From Phlyctochytrium arcticum (taxonomy: Eukaryota; Chytridiomycota; Chytridiomycetes; Chytridiales; Chytridiaceae), in NCBI GenBank assembly GCA_025602905.1, contig JAHLKI010000012.1, positions 744,001 through 808,000 on the forward strand: 64,000 nt of DNA, written 5' to 3'. Shown here piece by piece: positions 1 through 12,229 of this stretch. The notes under the pieces were generated by a model that had not been told where the DNA came from, searched no databases, and worked only from the letters and a program-made list of their open reading frames with translations. The position numbers were made by a program, and so were the translations under genes. Each line of letters begins with the position of its first letter. The first letter of the stretch is position 1.

Positions 1-3000
1 TCAAGCTGCGCACACTCGTCATCTCTGAAGGAGAACGCGACAACAGTTACTTGGCCATCACTATCGGGTCGCTTTGCGTGGCAGTGCTTTGGGTGCTCAT
101 ACAGGAGATTGCAGGCCTACAGGCTCTACCAGGAAGCGATGCATGTCGCCGTGACACTGCTGGTTTTCTGAACTATATCACCTTCTCCTACATCTGGCCT
201 ACCATTCGTCTGGCCCGTCAGCGACAACTCCAGAAAGAAGACATCTGGCCGCTTCCTAAGGATGCCACCACGGATGATTGTTATTTGCTGCTGCGCGATC
301 AACTTCCTGAGGCAGAAATCCCGAAACCGTCATCAGTCAGGCTTGGTCAATTCTGCTCTGCTCTTTTACGCTCCCAGTACGTCTACTTTGCTGGATCATT
401 GGTCTTTAGCGTAGGCCGCGTCTTGCTGCTGCTCTTGCAACCGCTTCTTCTGGACTTGCTGATCAACTTTGTAAAGTCACACCAAAAAGACGCTGCTGGC
501 AACTACATTGTTACCCCTCAGCCTCTATCAAACGGATACCTCATTGCCGCTGGAATGCTTATTGCAGGTCTATTGGCCTCGCTGTGCAGTGTTTGGAGCA
601 CCCAAATGTCCTGGGCCCTCTATTACCGCTGGAAGTATGCTACATCGAACCTCGTCTTCCGGAAATCTCTTCGGCTGTCAGCTTCCAGTCGTGCCAAGAA
701 CCCAACCGGAACGGTCTCAAATCTCATATCAAACGATTGTATGGAAGTTGGCTTTTTGGCTGTCAACTTGCCGGTCATTGCATACGTCGTTCAACTCATT
801 CTTGGACTGGTCCTTATTTGGCAACAACTGTCATATGCCACTTTAGCGGGTATTGCCGTAGCGGTTCTTCTGGTTCCGGGTCATATCTACAATGCCAAAT
901 TCATTGGTCGCTGGTGCGATCAGAAATTTTCCACCATGGACAAGAGAATGTCGCTTACGGTACGCGTCAGTTCGTTGTGATTCTTTTCTGCTACCCATCG
1001 CTGACGTACTTAAAATTATTTTCCCATAGACCGAAGTCATGTCTGGCATCAAAGTTATCAAAATGTACGCTTGGGAGTCATTCTTCCTCAAGCAGGTATG
1101 CATATACTTGAACCTGCTCCACAATATTCCACGTTGTTCTTATCATGATTTTCCTTCCAGATTGACAACATCCGTAAAAAGGAGCTTCGCTTCCTACTTG
1201 GTCAGCGGGTTGGCGACGTCTTTGGGGGTATTATCGGTAACCTTCCGCCCGTCATTATGTTTGCCGTCACCATTGCTGTCTATGCCGCTGCTGTTGCAAA
1301 GGGAACAGCTCTTGATGTCAACAAGGTCTTTGTTTCGTTCGCGCTCTTCAACATGCTCAAAGCTCCTCTTTACGAACTCTGTAAGTGTGCAAAACTGTTA
1401 CTTTTAATCCTGCACACTTTATTAACTTTGCCTCGCAATTTACAGCTTTCATGTTGCCTTCAGTGGCTGTTTCTTGGTCTTGCATCACCCGGGTCGTTGA
1501 ATTCCTGAATGAGGAAGAGCGGCAGGACTACCGAAGTCACGCTATTGCAGCTGGTTCCATTGAAATCACCGGCGGGCAGTTTGCCTGGGGCTCTGCGGGA
1601 GCGGGACAAGAGGACAAGGAACGCACTCAAGAATATCCCAAGGATGATGCCAAGCCGGTATTGACCGACATCAATCTTTCTGTCAAGCCTGGAAGCTTTA
1701 TTGCGCTGGTTGGAAATGTCGGCAGTGGTAAATCATCGCTGCTGTCTGCCATTATGGCTCAAATTGTGCGACAAGAGGGCAAAATTTCAGTTGGAGGAGA
1801 AGTCGCTTACGTCTCACAAAAAGCTTGGATCTTCCGGGGCACTGTCCGCGACAATATCTTGATTTGCCGACACTTTGACGCAGAACGGTACCAAATGGTT
1901 TTGCGTGCATGCGCTTTGACTCGTGATCTCGAACTTTGGAAAGATGGAGATATGACCGAAATTGGAGAGAAGGGTGTCAATTTATCGGGCGGCCAACGGC
2001 AACGGATCTCTCTGGCTCGAGCGGTATACGGCCACGCCGACATCTATCTCTTCGACGACGTTCTCTCAGCTGTTGATCCCCATGTGGCCAAGCATATCCA
2101 ACAAAACGTGCTTGGTCCCAAGGGAATATTGTTTGACAAGACTCGTATACTATCCACCCACTCTATGCATGCCTTGGAGGATACAGACTATATTGCCATC
2201 ATCGAAAACTCCACCATTCGCGCGTTTGATACGTATCCAAAACTTGCTGCAGATGACACCATCCGGCAAATTCAAGCAACAACGACCCAGAGCAACAGGG
2301 AAGAGAACTCGTCTGACGCGGTTGACAACGTTACGGCCACCAAGTCATCGGACGCAAAAGACATTGACGGAGAGGAAAAGCTGGCCCCCGACGAAACGGA
2401 AGCATCCAAACTTATTGAGGACGAAGAGCTTGAAGAGGGCGGCCAGGTGAAATGGACCATTCTCATCGATTACATTCGAGTTTGCTCTATTCCACTATTC
2501 TTTGCCTTCCTTTTGGCGCTCGGTGGTGCCGAGGGTGTCAATCTGGGTTCCCGGTACTGGCTACGCTATTGGAACGACCTAGGCTCAACTGACAACATCG
2601 CCTACTACCTCGGTATTTACGCTGCCCTGGCACTCGCCTATGTCTTCCTATATCCGATCGCGTGTGCCTTGTTCCTCTGTTTCATGGCTCTGCGCGCCAG
2701 TCGGGTTCTGCACAACCAAGTAGTGGAGCGTGTCATGCACATGCCTTGGACTTTCTTTGCCGCTACTCCTATTGGCCGCATTACCAGTCGCCTCGGAGAC
2801 AACGTGTCACAACTGGATATTGGGTTGCCCGACTCGCTCTATGATACTGTCTTTGCCTTTATTGCCGCGCTTGTCACCGTGATTCCAACAGTAGTTGCAT
2901 TCCCCGCTTTTGCCGCCATTGTAGCTGTCGCAGGTTCGTACAAATCGCTTTCGTCGACTCAAAAGAAACATAGTGCTAATGCATCTCACACAGGTCTTGC

Positions 3001-4386
3001 GTGCTATGGCTTGTTCGCGTTCTACACACCCGCTTCCGTCGGTTACCTTCGCTTCAACAATGCGCGCTCTTCCATAGTGTGGTCTCACATTGACGAAACT
3101 CTGGACGGAGTCGACACTGTCAAAGCTTTCAAACTTGACGAACTTGCTTCGGAGATGAGTGGAAATTTGATGGATGAACAACAATCAGTCATGCACATGT
3201 ACTTTTACGTCAATCGGTGGTTCTCCTTTGCTGTTACCAATTTATGTACGTTGACAAACCTGTCGTGCTGGGTACCGCATGAATTCTAATGATTTTTCTT
3301 TCTATAGCGGCTGTTGTGGTCTTCCTCAGTACCTTGGTTGGTATCATCTATGTCGATTCTATTTCCGCCTCCACCATTGCTGTTGCCATTTCCAGTATTC
3401 TGAACATCCTCCAAGAAGTTTCCATGCTCATGTCCCGGTTGGGTTACACGCAAACAACAATGGTGTCTGTCGAGCGGTTGGGTCAGTACATCAACAAACC
3501 AGTCGAGGACGAAGAGGAACTGAAGCTTCGCCGTAACCCTGCCAATCGCCAAGCCGTAGTTGCTCCTGGATGGCCCTCAACGGGACGTATCGAGTTTAAC
3601 AATGTCAACATGCGATACCGCGACGACATGCCCCTGGTCTTGCGGGACTTGACCTTTGCCATCGAGAGCGGTGAGAAGGTCGGTATCGTTGGACGAACTG
3701 GTGCTGGCAAGACATCGGTGACCCTTGCACTTCTACGCATGATTGAGCTTTCGAATGGCACTCAAGATGCAACCAATGCGGTTGACATCCTTACCCACGA
3801 CTCGCCATCAAAGGGCACTACAGGCATCTCAATTGATGGCGTCAACATTGCCACCCTGAAGCGAAGCTGCGTGCGCGAGCGCATCTCTGTCATTCCACAA
3901 GAAAGCTTTCTCTTTTCTGGAACTCTGCGCCAGAACCTCGACCCATTCGAAACATGCGACGACGCTCAATTGTGGGCGGTACTGGACAAGATTGAGCTCA
4001 AGCAGCACGTCAAGAAGATGAATGGAGCGCTGGACGCCATTGTCACTGAGAAAGGTGACAATTTTTCTGTTGGGCAACAACAGTTACTTTGCCTTGCTCG
4101 AGCACTTTTGCGCAACTCAAAGATTGTTATTCTCGATGAGGCGACTGCGTCGATCGATAACCACACCGACAATCTCATTCAGGAGTTGATGAGGAAGGAG
4201 TTTAGCAAATGCACCGTACTGACAATCGCCCACCGTGTCAACACTGTCTTGCAGCACGACAAGATTTTGGTCATGGATGCAGGACGGGCAGTTGAATTTG
4301 GAACACCCCAATCCCTTTTGGCAAACCCGTCGTCGCACTTTTTCAAGCTGGTCAACGCGCACGGACACAATCAGCCAACCTCATAG
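1..4386 (+). CDS. ABC transporter, subfamily C (MRP type), 5' end outside window
   Basis: This is an ATP-driven exporter of the multidrug-resistance-protein type, a membrane protein of the vacuole or plasma membrane that moves conjugates and xenobiotics. The reading frame is open from the first base, so the start and probably the TMD0 region lie upstream. Exons read as 1-959, 1030-1095, 1161-1380, 1446-2933, 2994-3245 and 3308-4386, joined by GT-AG introns; the 60-base intron at 2934-2993 is in frame and could be overlooked. Two transmembrane domains alternate with two nucleotide-binding domains. NBD1 has Walker A GNVGSGKSS, signature LSGGQRQR and Walker B IYLFDD. NBD2 has Walker A GRTGAGKTS, a degenerate signature FSVGQQQ and Walker B IVILDEATAS. 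The ABCC-typical phrase GIKVIKMYAWES follows the second exon start. An acidic linker of about 60 residues follows NBD1. The substrate cannot be told from the sequence. Confidence 0.93.
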
Positions 4387-5505
4387 TTGCCCTTTAGTGA
4401 TAGTTTGGTGGCTGTCCATATGATCTTAAAGTATAGTTTTTATTTAATACAAGTACGAAAGGCGCTCACCGACCGATGAACTGCTTTACACGATATAGCG
4501 CTTCATGTACAAACCAGAACTTTGTCTGCGCTGGATTAGGAGGGTATAGGATAGGTAGTATAACGAGAGGGTGTCCAATGTGCTGCCCTTTGCTAGGCCA
4601 GGAGAGAATGATGGCGCTTGTACCCCCATATACAAACTACCTGGTCAATTGCTCTTTGTCCTTCGCCGGAAATATTTTTAAATCCCAACCAAACACCCGA
4701 TTCCACTAGAAGCAAGATCATAAAAACCGCAGTATCATAATCACGAACTCCGTGCTGCGCAGGAAGTGTTAAGGGCGCAGCATCTCCGGCTGTTCCAGCC
4801 CCAACATCAGCCGGTCCTCGACTCTCCTGGTGCGGACATGGATTTGTGTTAGCTCGGGCCCGACGTGCAGGCACTCTCTTTCAACTGCAAGATTTTGCAT
4901 CCTCAACGCACGTGTGGGAATGAGGATAAAACTGATGGTGTTGTTCCCTCTCATTTTTTGTCTTGACTTTTGACATCATGAGGCTTCTACAAGGAACATG
5001 CGCGCGCTCACCGCTGACGATCTGTGGGCCAGTGGACTAATGGCTTCGCTATCGGCGCCGAACAGCACTTCGTTCTGAAATTGTTTCTAGAAGTCGCGTC
5101 GGGTAGTGTTTCTGGTAGTGTTTGTAGAGGACTCCCAGGGCTGCCATAACTGGATGTTGAAGGTCGAGGTTCGCGATCGAGTCCCTCCAATAGATATCTC
5201 TATCGTGGACCAGCGGTAGTTGGTGAAATAACATGCTTTGGCGTAATTTGAACACAATGTCTTGTGTCTTGTTTAAAAAAGTTTGATGAGTAAAGAACGG
5301 CTTGTTGGAAAAAGTCGTTGGAATATGTGCTGAACGGTGAATAAGGGTTGATGCAAAGAGTCTGATGAAGGTAAAGAAGAGAGAAACAAGACAGACAAAT
5401 GCTCTTGATACAGAGAGAAAGGAAAGATAAACAGCCAGACACCCAAGATACCACAACAGAATCAGCAACTGACTTGGGATCCCTTGGCCATCTAGCCATG
5501 ATGAG
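4387..5505. other. Intergenic, no supported gene
   Basis: Short open frames occur on both strands, the longest on the minus strand at 5049-5522. None shows a recognisable domain, a splice pattern or a good start context. The minus frame at 5049-5240 reads plausibly as protein and might be a last exon of the neighbouring minus-strand gene, but I cannot join it. The 3' end of the ABC transporter and its termination region lie in the first couple of hundred bases. Confidence 0.4.
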
Positions 5506-7733
5506 CTACCGTACAACAACACATCCTAGTACCGAGTAAATCGGTACGTCGGGCACCTCGGGTACATTGGGGACAATGGATATCGCGGGGACATCGGTTG
5601 TCACCTTGTTCCACCGCTGAACCTCTTTGACTCTGGCATTGCCAAAAAAGGTAGAGGCGCCTTGATTGACGAAAAATACCGAATGACCCCTTTGCATGAA
5701 CATCCACTGACATCTTGGAGACCAAGCATGATCTGCAAAGGGTCATGCTTGCTAAAACAGCGATCCAGCACCACTCGGCAAAGAACCCGACCGACAAAAG
5801 TTCTGCAGACCAGTAGCCTGCCATCCGGGAAGTTACCGGGAGTAGCTCATCTTCATCGTTGGCGACGTGCTGCAGTAAAAAAGCTGGAATGTCCTACAAT
5901 CTTCGGGTTGGATGATATATATACTAGTAGGCCTTTGGGAGAACAGAGAGGAGCTCAAGACAGACGACGATGTCTGCAGGGTCATCCAAGAATTGTCGCA
6001 TCCAACGCTTCTCTGCAATTCCATACTTGTAGGGGTTGCAGTCTCCGCCATGATCGTTCCCAGCCGCGTTTCCCACTCTTGCCACAGTTCAGTGCCAAAG
6101 AGAGCGTGGCGCCAGATTGACATTTCTGGGTATATCTGCTTCATTTCAACAGCATCCTGCAATAAAACAATAGCCAGGTTTTCCATGAATTCCACAAAGC
6201 ATTCCGGCTGCTTGTCTTGGGCCGCCTTAGCAATTTCTTTACTGGCTTCAAGCTGAATAAAATCCTTGCAAGCACACTCGCTATCTTAGTACCATCCTAA
6301 AGTCAAACATACCTGTGGAAACACTAAATTGCGCAATCCAATCACAAAATACAAGTGGAGGTGAATAAATACAATCGTAAAGACCTGGATCCACACATTC
6401 AATGCCGCACTTACATTTTGAACCATAAGATCTGAAAGTTTGGCTCTGACAATGTCCTCGTATCTACTCATGAACATGTGTAAACACAGGAATACAGCAC
6501 GTTGGTAGTAGGGGTCGGCATTGGCGGTACCACGGTTGCTGGCGACCAAAAACTTGCATATCTTTGCGAACTCCATTTTGTCTTAGTTCCGAGGGCCTTG
6601 TCTTGATAGGTTGCGGCGCTTCTTTCCCCTTCACGGTGACGAAGCTTCTTTAAGAAAGCATTTAGCAAAATACCATCGCCAGGATCTGGGAATTTTGTGG
6701 TATGTCCGATATTTTGATCTTTCCAGAGGTCTCAAATAGCTTTAATGTCACTGTTCACGTTCGAAAATCCTTGACTGGGATTGGTTCTCAAAGTATCAAA
6801 GCTGTGTGTCGACCACATTTTGATCAGTGCCCGGTAGGTAATCAGTGACTGCTTTCTTACCGAATCCATGTTAGCAGCTTTTGCTTGCTCACAAGAACTG
6901 CCTTTTTGTACATCTCATTCATATCAATACCTTCGGGCCGCCTGGGGGTTTGCACGTATGTATGCCTCTACGTATTTCAGCCAAAACTTCTGAAGCGTAA
7001 TGTTGCACATTAGTAGAGTTGCATGACACAGAGTCTTCAAAAGTAGGTGCTAACCATGAAACATTTTGGACGGCCATTCCATGCCCGATTGGTATTGTCT
7101 GCGCGTACGTCACGGCGAATAACTGCTGCAAAGGACATGGTGTTCTCGACAATATCCTGAGCTGGCTGAGGCAAGTCTTCATCGACCCTCGTTGTAATGT
7201 TGGTGAATGTAGCCAAGGCGTCATCTGTGCAGACGTACCAGTTTAGACAACCTCACCAATCGGTCATTTGCTTTTTTGTGCCCTTACCTGGAACTATCAC
7301 TGTTGCAACTTGATTCATGGTCGCCAATAGGTTGTCATCCACCGTTTCCATGAACCATTGTTGCAGCTCCTCATTATCAGCCGGTTTTTGGAGCGGATTG
7401 ATAGGGAATTTGTCACCCAAGTTATCGTCTTGAAGCAATGACTGGTTTCCAGCCCAAAAAAACAGCGACGTTTTCTTCTATGTTTCGCTCAGCGCAACAC
7501 AGGGCTCTCAAGATTCCGATATCGCGAACTGTCCCAGCGTCAGGAGGTTGAAGGCCTGGGCGAATATCATTCTCCTGGTCAACGGTGTCGGCAAATTCCC
7601 TCTTCCAAATATACAGATTCGCTGCGCTGGTCGCGAGTTTCTTTGCTGCTTTCGAGACACTACCTAACTTGGCCGCCAGGTAGACTGCAATCTTCTTACG
7701 GTTCTTGTCGTATCGATTCCGTTGTGCAGGCAT
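5506..7733 (-). CDS. Hypothetical multi-exon protein with HTH-like N terminus, structure unresolved
   Basis: I do not recognise this protein. Reading on the minus strand, the best start is the ATG at 7733, giving a basic N terminus with a helix-turn-helix-like stretch (GSVSKAAKKLATSAANLYIW) similar in style to recruitment domains of transposases and DNA-binding factors. Further coding-like blocks lie at about 7441-7288, 7226-7060, 6975-6910, 6576-6310, 6273-5990 and 5703-5506. They include the phrases FWLKYVEAYIRAN and WRHALFGTELWQEW and a proline/valine-rich end. Several blocks are bounded by good GT-AG sites, but the phases of the first two blocks do not join cleanly, so the gene may be frameshifted or my exon choice may be wrong. 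The FWLKY phrase recalls the VWLKYWEL phrase of the gene at 23.3 kb, which hints at a shared family. Confidence 0.4.
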
Positions 7734-8027
7734 TTTTCGATAAACGGTATACAATGGACAGGTCGGGTGAAATGTTCTTTGGACCGGATCTGAAACAGAG
7801 CTACCAGGGACAGGTTTCGATAGACAAATAGCAACTTTGTTCGGTGAATGGCAAAGTTGGCACAATTTTAGGTTGTGGTACAGAGAATGAAGACGAATCT
7901 ACGGGGAATCTAGGCTGGCCATGCGATGTGTACAACAGAAGAAAAGAGAGGACTGACCATTGGCTGGAGCGTGGGAGCGCGCGGACGCGTCACGCGACGC
8001 GTTTTGGAAACTACTTTGAAATCTAAG

Positions 8028-8039
8028 GACTGCGCAGTC
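8028..8039. repeat. Perfect 12-base palindrome
   Basis: GACTGCGCAGTC reads the same on both strands. It sits just outside the left arm of the inverted repeat pair described next and could be an edge feature of that element or a protein binding site. Short palindromes occur by chance at this length scale. Confidence 0.5.
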
Positions 8040-8116
8040 AGTTTTATCATGTCAGACCAGCGAAGTTTGGGCTATACTCCCATATTTGGACTTTTTTCTG
8101 CCGTGAGCCGAAGAAG

Positions 8117-8196
8117 AGAGAAGAGAGAGAAAAAGGAAGGAGGAGAGAGGGAGAGGGAGAGGGAGAGGGAGAAAAAGAGGAGAAAAGGGGAGGAGA
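8117..8196 (+). repeat. Purine-rich GAGAGG microsatellite
   Basis: Nearly pure purine tract, with GAGAGG units repeated in tandem in its middle (about 8142-8172). The long open frames across it on both strands (lysine/arginine/glutamate-rich on plus, serine/proline-rich on minus) are by-products of the repeat. Confidence 0.85.
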
Positions 8197-8775
8197 AGTT
8201 GGTTTATTACGTGGCAGACATGTAAAAACAGTCAAAACTTAAGTACCCGTGGCAAACGTTATTTATGGCAAGGTTCATTTGAGATCGAGAGCATGCACAG
8301 ATTGAACGGAAGATCGCAACAGAAGATAATTATAAGAAATAGGGATAGAAGGGCGATCAAAGCATCTAAAGAGGAAAAGCAACTATTTACATATCATTCT
8401 ATCTAGTAGACATTCTACAGTACGTATATCTGGTCATTGGTTGGCTGTCAATTTGAACGCTTCCATTTACACTACCGTAGTGAGGGCAAAAATGAGCTTT
8501 GCCTTTACAATGTCGATCCTTTGGCTGACTGCAATGACATTGCTGCCTAATGAGATGCGGTACCCTCTCCGTGACTTCACAAATCCTGTGGGGGCCGTTG
8601 TGGTACTCTACAAAAGCCCCTTGGGGATTACCATCTATACTTGTGATTGCCGTTTCCTGATGCAAGGTCCAGTGTCATATGTAGGGGGTAGCGATCTAAG
8701 GATATGCTCAATTGGGTGCCCGTGGTTTACTCAATGATGATTGAGATGGGGGTCGGATGGGTTGATCTGCACGAA

Positions 8776-8884
8776 CTTGAGGCAAGTTGCCACTCATCTC
8801 AACTTCCTCCGCCTCTCGGTGGCAATTGAGGATTGACCTGGATTGACCTGGCGAAACTTGAATGGAATTACAACTTGCCTCAAG
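8776..8884. repeat. Inverted repeat, 14-base perfect arms, with internal tandem duplication
   Basis: CTTGAGGCAAGTTG at 8776-8789 is the exact reverse complement of 8871-8884. The spacer of about 80 bases contains a perfect tandem duplication of a 10-base unit, GATTGACCTG, at 8831-8850. It could fold into a long hairpin and lies inside the candidate inverted-repeat element. Confidence 0.75.
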
Positions 8885-9055
8885 GTCCTCCGCGTCTGCC
8901 ATCAAATCGGCCAAGACGAGAGAGAGAAGCTAGTAATAGCCGGTTCATTTCTTCCAGTGACATAATTTGGAGTAGTGCCTTTCGGCTTTTTGGGGGGCAT
9001 GTTGTGAGGGAATTCTGGGGAAAAGTTGTCGCAGAGTGATGGTTCTTTCGTCGGA

Positions 9056-9154
9056 GCGTCCTTATGATGCGCTGCGCTAGTGGATTGTCCATACGACTTG
9101 CGTGGCTGCGCGACCGGTTTGTCCTTACGACGCCCTAGCTTTGTCCTTACGACA
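9056..9154 (+). repeat. Cluster of TGTCCTTACGAC repeats
   Basis: Exact copies of TGTCCTTACGAC lie at 9121-9132 and 9143-9154, with variant copies at 9086-9097 (TGTCCATACGAC) and about 9057-9068 (CGTCCTTATGAT). Spacing is about 29, 35 and 22 bases, so this is an irregular direct-repeat array next to the right inverted-repeat arm. Arrays of this kind near transposon ends can be transposase-binding sites. Confidence 0.7.
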
Positions 9155-9199
9155 GCAAAAAGTCCAAATGTCGGCTTGTAGCCGAAGTTTGTTGATTCT

Positions 9200-11417
9200 G
9201 GGCCATCTGTGGAATAGCTGGACTGAGTAATACACAAGATGGGCGTGAGTTATTTGCGGAAAGGCGAATCCTGGCATGGTACAAAGAAAAGGCTGATTGA
9301 CAGGAAATAGTATCATAAAGTTACCAAGGGTGTCGGTTCAGGAGCTGACAGCGAAAGCAAGCATGTGAACTATAGTGAGGTCCGGCGAATGATTTCCAAG
9401 ATTGAGATATATGCTTGTCATAATTCTGGCAAGGACAGCATAGGGCAGCAAACCCAGGAAGGTCATCCAGGAAAAGACAGAAAACGTCAGAATCACGGTA
9501 ACCAGGGCCTAAGTCTGTGCCCGAATGAATGGGGAGGGAACTGAATGCTATCACAAAGCAAATACCGTAAGGTTAGGAAGATATGGGCAGCAGGTGATGG
9601 GCATAGCGACACATGTTCAGAATAACAGGTAAGTTTGGAAGGTCAGCAAGTAAGACGGGACGGAGTGTTTCAAGATGTAGCATACAGAACGGCGGAGAGA
9701 AATGGATAACGAGCTATGACGTACCTGAGGAATTTGCCGATATAGGTACTAGGGATCTGTCCAATAAACAAATAGAAAGTATGTAGTTAGGATAGAATCA
9801 TGTGGAGAAAGATAGATGACAGCATCTCAAATGTACTTGGAAGTTATTGCACGCCAGGAGTGTATTAGATAGCTCGCTGGAAACCATGATTTTCTTCTTT
9901 ATTTGGTTGAGAGCTAGTCTTCCTCGTTTGAGATTTGATCAATGGTTCTCGGTCGAGAAAAATACGGGAGATAGTGGGTAGCAAGCTCTTAGATTCAAAC
10001 TGTATTAATATACGGCGTGTAATATGGAATTCAATAGGTATGGTAAGACAGAGACCGGAAGAAAATAAAAATATTAATGGAAACCTCTCAGCGGTGCTCG
10101 TTACTTACTTTACTACTAGGAGTACAATGGATAATTTTCTGGGCATCAAACAAGAACACCTCAAATTAAGATGGAAGTTGATAGATGGGAGAGGATAGTC
10201 TGTCTGATGTTAACGGAGACCGAGGGAGAATTTAGATGTAAGAGAATAACGTCACAGATGTAGATACTAGGTACTGTGCAATAGACAAGACAATGGTACA
10301 GATCGAAAGTAGTATCATATGCGAGGACCGCTCGTAAATATTGAGGCTCAAAAAAAAGAATAAATGGATAGTTGGTTGGGTATTTCACAGGTGAAGGCAA
10401 ATAAGAAAGCGGAGCAATGCTGAGCTGGATTGACAGTGTTCAGGAAGCGTGATTCGGAAACGAAGAGGATAGCGGGATTCACAGCGTTGAGAACAGATAG
10501 CTAACAAACTTTTAGGAGGATACAGCTTCTTCGGGCTAGCTAAATATATAGTGCGAAAGAGAGAGGAGCGAGAGGAAAAAAATAGACAATAGGAGAGACA
10601 AATGACGTTGAAAACCGCTCCTCTGGGAGGGATAGGGAGAGTCAGAGAGAGAAAAAGAGCAAAGAAAAAATAGGTAAGGAAGGTAGCAGTGATTGCGGGA
10701 ATAGTCAAAGCCAGGCGAGGTCTTCAGATCCTTAAAGCAGAGAACAACTGTCCCTCGCTACCGTTCCTCAAAGCACTACAACTACTTAATATGTCTGACA
10801 GTTTTGACAATGCCATTTTTTCATCGGAACTTTTAAATGTACGGCTTTTCTTTGTTACATGGACGCATTTTCTGATAAGTTATTTTTTCATCAGCTTCTG
10901 GCAGTCTCTTTCAATTACGGTACTTTTATTTGAAAATCGGTGATAGAACATGAAATGACCCCCTACTGAAATCTGCAATTTTGGCCACTCCCACGGTTAG
11001 CCGTTGCCCGTTCACCATCAAGCTCCTGCGCTCCCACCGGTAGTGCAAATGTGCAGCAAATCGAGCTCAATGCCCCGACCAGAACAGCCGTCCTCCAAGC
11101 ATGGTATTTAGCGAAGGCTATTAGGATGGGCGCTTCTGACAGCAATGGTAATTCTCAGATTGGAGTAAGAGACTTTGTCTTGGATGTGTTGTACCATACT
11201 TGAAGGATGAACCCCGCTTCTCTTGCACAAGTTCGGACAATACCTTCTGCAAGCAAATGCAGCATCATCGGCCCTCTTCAGTGTCTTCAGCAAGAAAGGC
11301 GTACATTTAACACAAATCGTTATTGCCTTATGAGCGAAATCAGATGTACAACCGGTCATTTTGACGATAACGTCCAACAAAATGCCCTGTAAGTGCGAGC
11401 GAGCTTCTTCAACCTTT
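9200..11417. other. Non-coding accessory stretch
   Basis: About 2.2 kb without a credible gene. The plus strand is rich in A and G, with many GATAG and GAGAGA-like words between 9.7 and 10.7 kb. Open frames are short, lack domains and have no consistent splice sites. I saw no tRNA- or rRNA-like segment. Confidence 0.5.
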
Positions 11418-11560
11418 GCAGCATTCTGGTGGACTATCTGCGGCATTTTGGTAGTTGATGTTAAAAACCTAGCATGCGGCATTTTGGTATTTATCATAAA
11501 TACCCGTGCGGCACACTAGACACTAGTATCACTATGCGTTTATGATAAATATCTGCGGCA
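11418..11560 (+). repeat. Direct repeats TGCGGCATTTTGGTA and a TTTATGATAAATA-type palindrome
   Basis: Two exact 15-base copies of TGCGGCATTTTGGTA lie at 11439-11453 and 11475-11489, and a diverged third copy starts at about 11418. Next to the second copy is a near-palindrome (TATTTATCATAAATA), and a related word recurs at about 11538-11552 followed by CTGCGGCA. The pattern suggests the remains of an element end or a small binding-site array. Confidence 0.6.
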
Positions 11561-12059
11561 GCAGCGCGTTCTGAACTCTGCTCTGAACTCTGTTGAACTC
11601 TTCATGCGACGCAAGCATTACGGTTGGATGTCAACAGATTCCCCCAGTTCCCAATTTTGACTTGGTGCAGACCGGCGCCGGTAGATCGCTGGTCCTCATC
11701 AGTGGAAAAGTGATGTCGCTGATTGTCTGGTGGTTTGCTTGCCCACGCTTTGGAATATCAAATCGTGCTTGCATCAGGACGTGAAGGGGAAGTCTCAGTC
11801 GGGAATGATATTGCTTTGGTTCCGGCATGTAGTCATGTTCCAGAAAACGCTGTCCAGAAAGGTATTCCCGTACCAATGTTGGCGAACGTAATGTGCAAAA
11901 ACACAGGAAGTTCCAGGAACGAGCTGAGACTTGGCTGCACGAGTGAATAGTAGAAGACTCTCGGACTCCCGACGCTTCAGAACACTTGTATTGATTGAAT
12001 CTTGTTTTGGCCAGGCGGAGGTTGGAACTTTTGATCTGATTTGGAAGTTGGCTCGAGGC

Positions 12060-12115
12060 AAAAGTTGAACTCTGAGTTGAACATCAGAGTTGAACCTGGA
12101 GTTGAACTGCTTGAA
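12060..12115 (+). repeat. Four AGTTGAAC repeats
   Basis: AGTTGAAC occurs four times within about 50 bases. Similar words in the opposite orientation (GAACTCTG and GTTGAACTC) cluster at about 11570-11604. The two clusters face each other about 500 bases apart and may be degenerate inverted ends of one insertion. Confidence 0.5.
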
Positions 12116-12229
12116 ATTGAGGGTGCTTGACAAAGCAATATACCAGTGATTTGGCAATCGCCTTATTTAGCCCCACGCGTCTGAAAAAGACAGATCAATC
12201 ACCACCACCACCGATCACCATCTCTACCA

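Larger units (their letters stand above)
8061..9197. mobile_element. Candidate non-autonomous element bounded by inverted repeats
   Basis: The sequence at about 8061-8108, read on the minus strand, matches the plus strand at about 9149-9197. Both contain the run AAAAGTCCAAAT, and the surrounding 35 to 40 bases match imperfectly (GCAG-like before it, TAGCC after it). The arms are inverted and enclose roughly 1.1 kb with no transposase. The interior holds a GA-rich microsatellite, a hairpin and a short-repeat cluster. This is what a MITE-like or decayed DNA element would look like, but I see no clear target-site duplication, so the call is tentative. Confidence 0.4.

Noticed and set aside
4769..4957. 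Minus-strand frame starting MRGNNTISFILIP, reminiscent of the end of an Sm-like protein
   Set aside because: Similarity is limited to about 12 residues; the rest of an Sm fold is absent upstream and no exon supports it.
7926..8235. Open frames of 60-100 codons on both strands over the GA-rich tract
   Set aside because: Their composition is set entirely by the GAGAGG microsatellite; no domain and no splice sites.
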